A DNA stretch of 10,703 nucleotides from Pseudomonadota bacterium (GTDB taxonomy: Bacteria; Pseudomonadota; Alphaproteobacteria; Acetobacterales; Acetobacteraceae). Positions 1-5,928 of the stretch are shown here, piece by piece. Made by a program: the position numbers and the translations under genes. The notes beneath the pieces are model-generated. The model was not told where the DNA came from and made no database searches. It worked only from the letters and a program-made list of their open reading frames with translations. The stretch is taken from contig JAJYFW010000025.1 of NCBI GenBank assembly GCA_021785335.1, positions 1-10,703 of the forward strand, written 5' to 3'. Position 1 is the stretch's first letter, and each line of letters begins with the position of its first letter.

Positions 1-113
1 CTCGCGAGCGGCGCCAGCAGCGGCCCGAACAGCCACACCAGCACCGCCAGGATCGCGGCGCCGAGCCCGGTGAGGAACCAGCGCGAGAGCAGCCAGCCCA
101 GGATTGTCTTCAT
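1..113 (-). CDS. tssM: TssM (IcmF-like) T6SS inner-membrane protein, N-terminal 37 codons only
   Basis: The ATG is at 113-111 on the minus strand, and the reading frame runs off the left edge of the window. The visible protein starts MKTILGWLLSRWFLTGLG and continues into one strongly hydrophobic stretch (about residues 13-36) ending in WLFGPLLAPLA. A short cytosolic start, LSRWF, then a membrane helix followed by a GP motif is how IcmF/TssM proteins typically begin. A GAGGA ribosome binding site lies about 7 bp upstream of the ATG, and the gene follows the tssL stop by 24 bp. Family knowledge: TssM is a protein of more than 1,000 residues that spans the periplasm and joins TssL in the inner membrane to the TssJ lipoprotein. 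The name depends on these 37 residues and on position directly after tssL. The truncation is only the window edge. Confidence 0.85.
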   Translation of the reverse strand, partial: MKTILGWLLSRWFLTGLGAAILAVLVWLFGPLLAPLA

Positions 114-137
114 CGTTGCGTCCTCAGCCCTGCCTGC

Positions 138-1535
138 TCACCCTTGCCGCCGCAGCACCACCTCGATGCGCCGGTTCTGCTCGCGCCCCGCGGCGGTGGC
201 ATTGCTGGCGATCGGGTTGGCGTCGGCGCGGCCCACGGCCTGGATGCGGGCGGGCTCGGCGAAGGTCTTCAGGATGATCGCCCGCGCCGCCTCCGCGCGC
301 TTCGCGGACAGCACGAAGTTGGAGGGGAACTGCACCGTGTGGATCGGTTCGTTGTCGGTATAGCCGTACACGAGGACCTGGCCCTTCTCGGTCTTGAGCG
401 CGCTGCCGATGCGCTCCAGCGTCGGGATCACCCTGGATTCCACGGTGGCGCTGCCGGAGGCGAACATGCCGGTGTTGCGGATGCGCACGATCGGCATCTG
501 TTCCGTGCCGAGAACGGTGACCAGCCCCTCCTTGATCTCGGGGGCGAGGAAGCCGCGCAGCCGCTCCAGGATGCCGGGCCTGGCCGGCGCGGGCGCGGGC
601 GGCGGCGGCACCACCGGGGCGGCGCGCACCAGACGCGGCATCGCGGTGGGCGGCGCGTTCACCATCGCCTCGAACAGCGCGTCGGAACGCGCGTTGAGGC
701 TGCGCGAGAAGCCGAGGAAGGCCAGCGCCACCACCAGCACGCCGCCGACCGCCGCGACCCACACGGGCAGGCGCGCGCGCGCCGGCCGGTAGGGGGCAGC
801 AACGCCCTGCCAGTGCGGCGACAGTCCGGGCTCCGCCGCGCCGCGCTGGCGCGTGATGATGGTGTAGAGGTCCTCGCGGATCCGCTCGAGTTCGCCCTGC
901 CCGCGCGGCGACAGCCGGTACTGGCCCTGGAACCCCAGCGCGAGGCACATGTACATGAGCTCGAGCACCGGCAGGAAGCTGCCGGGGTTCTGCCGCAGCT
1001 GCGCGAGCACGGAAAAAAAGCGCTCGCCGCTGCGCACTTCCTGGTGAAAGGTCGAAACGAGGGAGCGGGTGTCCCACGCGCTCTGGCTGCCCCAGGGCGT
1101 GTTGAGCACCGCGTCGTCGAGGCTGGCGCACAGCGCGTAATGCGCCGGGCGCAGCAGTTCCATCGGGATCTGCGCGTCGCGCGCCGCGGCCTCGAACTGG
1201 CGCATCTCGCGCACCGCGCGCTCGCGCAGCTCCGCGGGGTCAGGCTGGTTCAGCGTGTTGCGCAGCCGCGCCAGCAATTGCAGCAGCGGCGCCGCCGCCG
1301 CGAGCAGCGGCGAAGTGCCGAAGCGGATCTGCTCGGCGCCCTCGGAGAGCGTGGGCGGCGGCGGCGCGAACCCGCCACTGGGCCCCGCGGGCGCGCCGCC
1401 CAACTCCCCGAAGCCGCCGCCCGGCCCGCCTTGCGTGGCACCGGGCGGTGCCTCGGGCGGCCGCCGGCCGCCGGGCGCCGGGCGGATCACCGTGCGCTCG
1501 CTGTCGTCCGGCTCGCCGAATGGGTTGTCGCTCAT
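138..1535 (-). CDS. tssL: TssL (DotU family) with C-terminal OmpA-like peptidoglycan-binding domain
   Basis: This 465-residue inner-membrane component of the T6SS membrane complex has four parts. Residues 1-65 are a Pro/Gly-rich, probably disordered tail beginning MSDNPFGEPDDSERTVIRP. Residues about 70-235 are the cytosolic DotU domain, with typical HYALCASLDDAVLNTPWG, ERFF and LELMYMCLALGFQGQYR segments. About 256-278 is a single membrane helix (LPVWVAAVGGVLVVALAFL). About 340-463 is a periplasmic OmpA-like domain with GYTDNEP, the LSxxRA helix and the closing NRRIEV, the residues that contact peptidoglycan in this family. Many TssL proteins lack the OmpA part, so this is the extended form. 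Residue T15 in R-T-V-I-R-P matches the context of the threonine (Thr14) phosphorylated in Agrobacterium tumefaciens TssL and bound by its FHA protein. The gene lies 72 bp after tssK and 24 bp before tssM. Confidence 0.96.
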   Translation of the reverse strand: MSDNPFGEPDDSERTVIRPAPGGRRPPEAPPGATQGGPGGGFGELGGAPAGPSGGFAPPPPTLSEGAEQIRFGTSPLLAAAAPLLQLLARLRNTLNQPDPAELRERAVREMRQFEAAARDAQIPMELLRPAHYALCASLDDAVLNTPWGSQSAWDTRSLVSTFHQEVRSGERFFSVLAQLRQNPGSFLPVLELMYMCLALGFQGQYRLSPRGQGELERIREDLYTIITRQRGAAEPGLSPHWQGVAAPYRPARARLPVWVAAVGGVLVVALAFLGFSRSLNARSDALFEAMVNAPPTAMPRLVRAAPVVPPPPAPAPARPGILERLRGFLAPEIKEGLVTVLGTEQMPIVRIRNTGMFASGSATVESRVIPTLERIGSALKTEKGQVLVYGYTDNEPIHTVQFPSNFVLSAKRAEAARAIILKTFAEPARIQAVGRADANPIASNATAAGREQNRRIEVVLRRQG

Positions 1536-1583
1536 CCCTGCCTCGCCCTCAGCCCGTCACGTCCTTCAACCGTCACGCCGATC

Positions 1584-1606
1584 CGCGCATGGTCATCCCA
1601 TGCGCG
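1584..1606 (-). promoter_or_regulatory. Perfect 9-bp inverted repeat in the tssK-tssL gap
   Basis: On the plus strand CGCGCATGG (1584-1592) is followed by TCATC and then the exact reverse complement CCATGCGCG (1598-1606). In the mRNA this gives a 9-bp stem with a 5-nt loop that begins immediately after the tssK stop codon. No U-run follows, so an ordinary intrinsic terminator is unlikely. A processing or stability hairpin, or a weak attenuator tuning tssL/tssM relative to tssK, is more plausible. The structure is certain from sequence. Any role is inference. Confidence 0.5.
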
Positions 1607-1607
1607 C

Positions 1608-2936
1608 TCAGCCGCGTATCGCCCACAACTCCATGCGCAGGCCCGGATACTCGCCCGAGACATGGATCGCGAAGCCGCCGGAGCTCTGCATCTGTTGCCA
1701 ATGCGGAGCGTTGCGGTCGAGCTCGAAATACGTCGCCCCGGCATAGAAGGGCAGCTGACGCGGCGCCACCGGCAGCGCGCGCACCGGGATGCCGGTGATC
1801 TGGCTCATCACGTATTCGCGGATGTGCTCGACGCCGGCGATCTTCACCTGGCTCGGGAACTGCGCGCGCAGCGTCTCGGTCGGCACGTCCGCCTGCACCG
1901 TCAGCACGAACACCGAACCGCGCAGGATCGAGCGGTCGACGATCTGCCCCACGTGCAGCCCGTGCCGGCGCTCCTGCAGCGGCACCGGGATCGCATTCTG
2001 CTCGATCACCGCGGAGAGCGAGCGGCGCAGGTCGGCCACCACCGGGGCGAAGCTGCGCTGCAGGTCGTCGTGGCGATAGGCTGGGTAGTTGCCCGGCCGG
2101 CGCGTCTGGGTGTCGGTGAAGGTGGCGAACTCGCCGGCCATCGAGAGCAGGGTGCGGTAGAGATCCTCGGGGTGGACGTTGCCGCCCTCGGCCCAGTGCG
2201 TGAGCACCGGCTGCCAGCGGTTGATCGCCTGCAGCAGCAGGAAGTCCTGTACCTCCGCCGCCCCGCGCGAGCCGGGGGCGACCAGGCGCGCGGCCATCGC
2301 CTCGCCGCGCTGGTGCAGCATGCCGGAAAGCTCGGTGATCAGCCCCGCGAGCGGTGCCGTCGCACCGCACAGCAGCGCCGGCGGAACCCAGCGGTCGTCC
2401 AGCGTCACGCGCTTGTCCGCCGCGACCTCGACCACGCGCGCGAGCCCGATGCAGAGATAGCCGGCGCGTTCCTCGGTCTCGAGCATGTAGCGCAGCCGCA
2501 GCCGCCCGACCTGGATCGGCGCCGGCGTCGGCGAGCCGGAATGCGTGTCGTAGGCCTCGAACTCGCGCAGCGCGAGCCGCCCCTCGGCGCCCTCGGCCGC
2601 GACCTCCACCGCGCCGGGCTGGCGCACCGGCAACGCCAGATACACCACCGCGTTGCGCACGCCCTCGCCGAGGTCGAGCGGCGGCGGATGGTCGGTCTCG
2701 CCTGGGATCGCGAACGGCGTGCCGTCCTCGAACACGCCCGCCGCGTGCGCGAGCGCGAAGCGCCCCGTCGCCAGCAGGTCACGGTCGATCGCAAGCTCCG
2801 TAATGCCCCACGGGTGCGGACGCAGCGCGGCGGTACGGCCACGCAGCATCGCCTCCAGCGCGCGGTCCTGCTGCTGGAAATGCTGCGCGCGCAGGAACAT
2901 GCCTTCCTGCCAGACCACGCGGTTGGTCCAGGTCAT
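1608..2936 (-). CDS. tssK: TssK, T6SS baseplate-membrane complex connector
   Basis: TssK is a cytoplasmic baseplate protein that forms trimers and docks the baseplate onto the TssL/TssM/TssJ membrane complex. The product is 442 residues, within the family's usual length of about 440-450. It opens with the signature NRVVWQEGMFLRAQHFQQQD, then a PHPWGI segment. The middle carries LLLQAINRWQPVLTHWAEGGNVHPEDLYRTLL, and near the end is LPFYAGATYFELDRN with WQQMQSSGGFAIHVSGEYP, all recognisable TssK features. The frame stays open 40 codons further upstream, but I chose the ATG at 2936 because the family starts at M-T-W-T-N-R-V-V-W-Q-E-G and a GGGAAGG ribosome binding site lies just before it. The gene begins 29 bp after tssJ and is followed by a 72-bp gap with a hairpin. 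Confidence 0.96.
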   Translation of the reverse strand: MTWTNRVVWQEGMFLRAQHFQQQDRALEAMLRGRTAALRPHPWGITELAIDRDLLATGRFALAHAAGVFEDGTPFAIPGETDHPPPLDLGEGVRNAVVYLALPVRQPGAVEVAAEGAEGRLALREFEAYDTHSGSPTPAPIQVGRLRLRYMLETEERAGYLCIGLARVVEVAADKRVTLDDRWVPPALLCGATAPLAGLITELSGMLHQRGEAMAARLVAPGSRGAAEVQDFLLLQAINRWQPVLTHWAEGGNVHPEDLYRTLLSMAGEFATFTDTQTRRPGNYPAYRHDDLQRSFAPVVADLRRSLSAVIEQNAIPVPLQERRHGLHVGQIVDRSILRGSVFVLTVQADVPTETLRAQFPSQVKIAGVEHIREYVMSQITGIPVRALPVAPRQLPFYAGATYFELDRNAPHWQQMQSSGGFAIHVSGEYPGLRMELWAIRG

Positions 2937-2965
2937 CGCGCCTTCCCGGTTCTTGCCACGCGAGC

Positions 2966-3430
2966 CTAGCCCTTCGTCAGGGTCGCGACGAGACCGTTCG
3001 TGGTGAGCCTGAGCTTCACGTCGCCGGTCGCGGGCACCGGCGCGCTGACGCGCCAAGTGGCGTGGTTGATGTCGCGGAACAAAACCGCGATCCCGATCGC
3101 GTTGGTGCCGGGCTTGAGCGGGTGGGAGACCGTGACGGTCTGTCCGGGACTGACCAGGACCTGCTCCGAGCCGAGATCGGCGGCGCCGAGCGTCGCCTGC
3201 TCGCGGTTCATCAGCGCGAACACATCGGCCTGCATGAAGCTCCCGGCGGAGGCGAGCTGGATGATCCGCACCGCGACCGAGGCCGCATGACCGGACGGAT
3301 CGGGGTTCTGATTGGCGCCGCCCACGATGGTGAGCGACAGCGTGGCCGGCGCCGGTGGCGGCGCCGCGCAGCCCGCGAGAACCGCGAGCGTGCCCAAGGC
3401 CAGGTGCCGGAACAGGTGGCGTCGTTGCAT
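2966..3430 (-). CDS. tssJ: TssJ, T6SS outer-membrane lipoprotein
   Basis: This 154-residue secreted lipoprotein anchors the T6SS membrane complex in the outer membrane and contacts the periplasmic end of TssM. Residues 1-21 are a lipoprotein signal: basic MQRRHLFRH, a hydrophobic core and the lipobox L-A-G-C, with Cys21 as the acylated residue. Ala at +2 fits outer-membrane sorting. The mature part begins with a P/A linker, then LSLTIVGGANQNPD, SVAVRIIQLAS, a QVLVSPGQTVTV strand and a WRVSAPVP segment, typical of the TssJ beta-sandwich. The start ATG at 3430 shares a base with the stop of the FHA gene (TGATG), so the two are probably translationally coupled; an AAGGA motif lies 10 bp upstream. 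The frame stays open far upstream, but that is antisense/out-of-frame sequence inside the FHA gene. Confidence 0.95.
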   Translation of the reverse strand: MQRRHLFRHLALGTLAVLAGCAAPPPAPATLSLTIVGGANQNPDPSGHAASVAVRIIQLASAGSFMQADVFALMNREQATLGAADLGSEQVLVSPGQTVTVSHPLKPGTNAIGIAVLFRDINHATWRVSAPVPATGDVKLRLTTNGLVATLTKG

Positions 3431-4989
3431 CAGCTTCTCTTCCTTTCGTCGGCGTCGCGCAGCGCTTCCTCGTAGGCGCGGGCGAAGGCCCTGCCGAACA
3501 CGCTGTCGAAATCGTCGGCCAGGCCCTGGGTCACGGAGGCGTGCAGCTTCTCGTAGAGCTCGAAGGCGCGGGCGCGCCTTTGCGCCGGCAGCATGCCGCC
3601 GCCGCGCTCCGCCTCGGCGCGCAGCGGCGCGGGATCGAGGCGCGCGACGAGCGAGCGGACCGCGGCCTGCATCGCGGCGACCGAGGCGAGCTCGTGCAGG
3701 CGCATGTCGCGCAGCGCGTCCGCCACCGCCTCGGCCGGCGCCATGTCGACGCGCCGGCCAGTGCCGAGCAGCGCGCTCAGCGCGTCGTCGTCGTCGGCCG
3801 AGAATTTCAGCGGATTGTTGCCGCGGGCGCGGATCATCGTCTGCTCGATGCGGAACTCGCCCTTGACGGCGGCGCGCGCCATCAGTGCCTGGCGCAGTCC
3901 CGAGACCAGCTCGCGGAACGCGGCGCCGAGGGCCGCCATTGTGGCGGCGGGATCGGCGATGGCGGCCACATCCATACCGGCGCCGCGCATGAAGTCGGCG
4001 AGGAGGCCGTCCGTGCCTGCCGCCTGCGGCGCGACAGGTGCCGCCGCGCGCGCCAGCGGCGCTGCCGGCGACGGCGTTGGCACCAGTGCCGGCGCCGGTG
4101 GTGTCGGCGCAGCGGGCTCGCCGAACGGGGACAGATCGGCGAAGGGATCGGCCTGCGCGGCGGCAGGCGGGGCAGCCGGCGCGCTCGCCGGCGAAGGGCT
4201 GGCCGTGGGCGGAACGATTGGCAGCGGGGCCGCCATCGGTGGCGCGGGCGGTGCCGCCGGTTTCGGGGTGAGGTCGAGATCCCAGTCGTCGAGATCCGGC
4301 GGCATCGCCGGCGGGGTCGGTGTCGGCGCGCGGAACGCCTGCTCGAAGGCGGGCACGTGGTCGGGGTCGGTCGCCTGGCGGAACGGCGGCGGCGCCGGGG
4401 GCGGCTGCCCGAACTCGTTGCCGAGGCTGATCGGGTTCGCCGCCAGCGGCCCCTGGCGCGACGGTTCGCCAGCGAACGGATCGTGCGGCCCGGGCCCGAG
4501 CAGCGGGTCGCTCCCGAACGGATCCACGCTGCCGCGCGGCGGCGCCAGCGGATCGTCGCCGAATGGGGAGGGGCCGAACGGATCGTTGCCGAACGGGGAC
4601 GCACCGAAGGCGGAGGGGCCGGGCGCTGCCGCCGGGCGCGCGGCGGGCCCGCCCCAGGGCGCGGCCTGCGCCTCCGCCTCGATCTGCACCTCGAACTCGT
4701 AGGGACCGAGGCGCAGCCGGTCGCCGTCGCGCAGCTCGCGCGCGGCGCCGCGGCCGATCGGCTCCGCGTCGCGGTTCAGGAACGTTCCGTTGGTGGAGAT
4801 ATCGGCGACCTGCCAGGACCCGCCCCGGAAGGCGATCACGCAGTGGCGCTTGGACAGCACCCGCTCCGGGTCGGCGAGCGGCCACTCGTTTTCCGAGCCG
4901 CGCCCGAGCGCGTATTCGCCGCCCGTCACGCGCCGGCGTTCCGGCGAAACGGTCTCGGGGCAGCGCAGGATGGAGAGCACCAGGGCCAT
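3430..4989 (-). CDS. tagH: T6SS FHA-domain regulator (TagH/Fha type)
   Basis: This 519-residue cytosolic protein is the likely phospho-threonine reader of the T6SS. Residues about 1-105 are an FHA domain: YALGRG (28-31), the phosphate-binding S46-K-R-H49, and N67-G-T in ISTNGTF. Residues about 105-325 are a low-complexity A/P-rich linker with repeated PFG motifs. Residues about 326-515 match the conserved C-terminal domain of T6SS FHA proteins, with GEFRIEQTMIRARGNNPLKFS (376-397) and FDSVFGRAFARAYEEAL near the end. The ATG at 4989 puts the FHA domain at the very N-terminus; an AGGA motif overlaps the PAAR stop, 13 bp away. In Agrobacterium and Pseudomonas such proteins act with the kinase PpkA and phosphatase PppA; neither is in this window. 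The expected partner is phosphorylated TssL, three genes downstream. Confidence 0.93.
   Translation of the reverse strand: MALVLSILRCPETVSPERRRVTGGEYALGRGSENEWPLADPERVLSKRHCVIAFRGGSWQVADISTNGTFLNRDAEPIGRGAARELRDGDRLRLGPYEFEVQIEAEAQAAPWGGPAARPAAAPGPSAFGASPFGNDPFGPSPFGDDPLAPPRGSVDPFGSDPLLGPGPHDPFAGEPSRQGPLAANPISLGNEFGQPPPAPPPFRQATDPDHVPAFEQAFRAPTPTPPAMPPDLDDWDLDLTPKPAAPPAPPMAAPLPIVPPTASPSPASAPAAPPAAAQADPFADLSPFGEPAAPTPPAPALVPTPSPAAPLARAAAPVAPQAAGTDGLLADFMRGAGMDVAAIADPAATMAALGAAFRELVSGLRQALMARAAVKGEFRIEQTMIRARGNNPLKFSADDDDALSALLGTGRRVDMAPAEAVADALRDMRLHELASVAAMQAAVRSLVARLDPAPLRAEAERGGGMLPAQRRARAFELYEKLHASVTQGLADDFDSVFGRAFARAYEEALRDADERKRS
4471..4614 (-). repeat. Degenerate PFG repeats in the FHA protein linker
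   Basis: Residues 126-173 of the FHA protein repeat a short motif: SPFG, NDPFG, SPFG, DDPLA, VDPFG, SDPLL, HDPFA. Single copies recur at 281-284 (DPFA) and 287-290 (SPFG). In the DNA this shows as recurring ccgaacgg on the plus strand. The units are irregular in spacing. The block is probably a flexible, disordered linker that can expand or shrink by recombination. A motif role is unproven. Confidence 0.7.
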
Positions 4990-5002
4990 CGTCCCGTTAT
5001 CC

Positions 5003-5293
5003 TTACCCGATCAGCACGGTAAAGCAGCCAAGCACGATCGAGCCCCCGTGCCCGCACGTATCGCCCATGCGCGCCGCGGGCAGGCTGCCGATCAGCACCG
5101 TGGGCGAGCCCTTGGCGATCATGTCCGGCGGACCCACGCAGACCGCCTGGTCGGTGGCGCGCGCGGCCGGCAGCGACTGGATCAGCACGGTGGGGCAGCC
5201 CGGCGGCAGGATCGGGCCGCCGACATGCGGCACCACGCCGGTGACCATGGGGCAGACATGCATGTCCGTGGCGCGCGCGGCTGGCTGGCCCAT
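5003..5293 (-). CDS. PAAR-repeat tip protein of the T6SS spike
   Basis: This 96-residue protein sharpens the VgrG spike and can carry effectors. It has three internal copies of the unit: PAARATD at 4-10, PAARATD at 42-48 and PAARMGD at 72-78. Each is followed by a G-x-x-TVLI turn (GCPTVLI, GSPTVLI, GCFTVLI). His12, His23, His82 and Cys residues at 14, 33, 52, 80 and 90 offer zinc ligands for the tip of the cone. The length is that of a bare PAAR domain, with no N- or C-terminal toxin extension. The start at 5293 overlaps the preceding gene's stop (TGATG) and follows a GGAGG site 8 bp upstream. It sits downstream of vgrG and the unknown 208-residue gene, so these three likely work as a spike module. 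Confidence 0.95.
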   Translation of the reverse strand: MGQPAARATDMHVCPMVTGVVPHVGGPILPPGCPTVLIQSLPAARATDQAVCVGPPDMIAKGSPTVLIGSLPAARMGDTCGHGGSIVLGCFTVLIG

Positions 5294-5919
5294 CAGGATG
5301 CCTCCGCTTCGATGCGCCCCGGTCCGCCGGAGGCGATGTCGCGGCCGCTGGCGAGGAAACGCGCGAGGCGCGCGGCCTGGCGCGTGGGGTCGGCGCGCAC
5401 CGAGGCGAGGGTGACGGCGCCGGTGATGGCCAGCCCCGCGAGGTGTGGCGCCGGCGGCACCGCCGGCTGGCCGGCCGGCGCCATGGAATCGCCGCTCCAG
5501 AACGCCGCGACGCCGGTCCAGGCCTCCGGCGTGCCGAAGCGCGCCTGCTCGGCCGCAGCGAAGGCGGCGCGCCGTATCTCGTCGGAGGGCTTGCGCACCC
5601 ACGCCTCGGCTGCGTCGAGCGCCGCGCGATCGGCAGGCGGCAGGTCGGCGGGCATCGTCGCGCGGGCGCACATGCACGCCCACCATACGCCTTCGCGCCG
5701 CGGCAGGGCATGGGCGACGAGCTTCACCGCGTCCGCCGCCATGCCGTCGGCCTCCAGCGCTTCCAGCGCGGCGGGCGTGTCGGCGCAGCCGGCGATCAGC
5801 GCCAGTGCCGCGGCGGAGAGCTCGCCGCGCTCGCGCACCGCATCGAGCGGTGCCGCGCGCAACTTCGCGAGCCCGGCGGTTGCGGGAGCGGGAGGGGTAG
5901 CGGATCTGGTGCCGGACAT
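5293..5919 (-). CDS. Uncharacterised T6SS-linked protein between VgrG and PAAR (possibly DUF6931 family)
   Basis: This 208-residue soluble protein has no signal peptide and no membrane helix. After a P/A/T-rich first 15 residues it is mostly predicted helical and alanine-rich. Recognisable blocks are LPRREGVWWACMCAR (72-86), AEAWVRKPSDEIRRAAF (104-120), FWSGDSMAP (140-148), PAVPPAPHLAGLAITGAV (152-169) and ARFLASGRDIASGG (186-199). From memory these resemble the family named DUF6931, found next to T6SS genes; I could not check this. The gene starts 9 bp after vgrG, with an AGAGG site overlapping the vgrG stop, and overlaps the PAAR start. Strict coupling to vgrG and PAAR suggests a role in spike assembly or effector loading. 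It shows no recognisable toxin motif, and it is not DUF4123 or DUF1795, the usual adaptor families. Real gene: high confidence; function: unknown. Confidence 0.85.
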   Translation of the reverse strand: MSGTRSATPPAPATAGLAKLRAAPLDAVRERGELSAAALALIAGCADTPAALEALEADGMAADAVKLVAHALPRREGVWWACMCARATMPADLPPADRAALDAAEAWVRKPSDEIRRAAFAAAEQARFGTPEAWTGVAAFWSGDSMAPAGQPAVPPAPHLAGLAITGAVTLASVRADPTRQAARLARFLASGRDIASGGPGRIEAEAS

Positions 5920-5928
5920 CGCGCGCCT

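Noticed and set aside
144..2969. A 941-codon open frame on the plus strand, antisense to tssL and tssK
   Set aside because: It lies opposite two clear T6SS genes, is full of Arg/Ala/His/Gly as expected from complementing GC-rich codons, and shows no domain. It is a shadow of base composition.
4471..4614. Possible CRISPR-like or non-coding tandem repeat array from the recurring ccgaacgg motif
   Set aside because: The units are irregular, short and in frame with the FHA linker; they are explained by PFG codons.
2966..4885. A 639-codon minus-strand frame that would fuse an upstream part to TssJ
   Set aside because: The upstream part overlaps the FHA gene in another frame and is Arg/Gly/Ala-rich nonsense. 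The lipoprotein signal peptide at 3430 gives the true start of TssJ.
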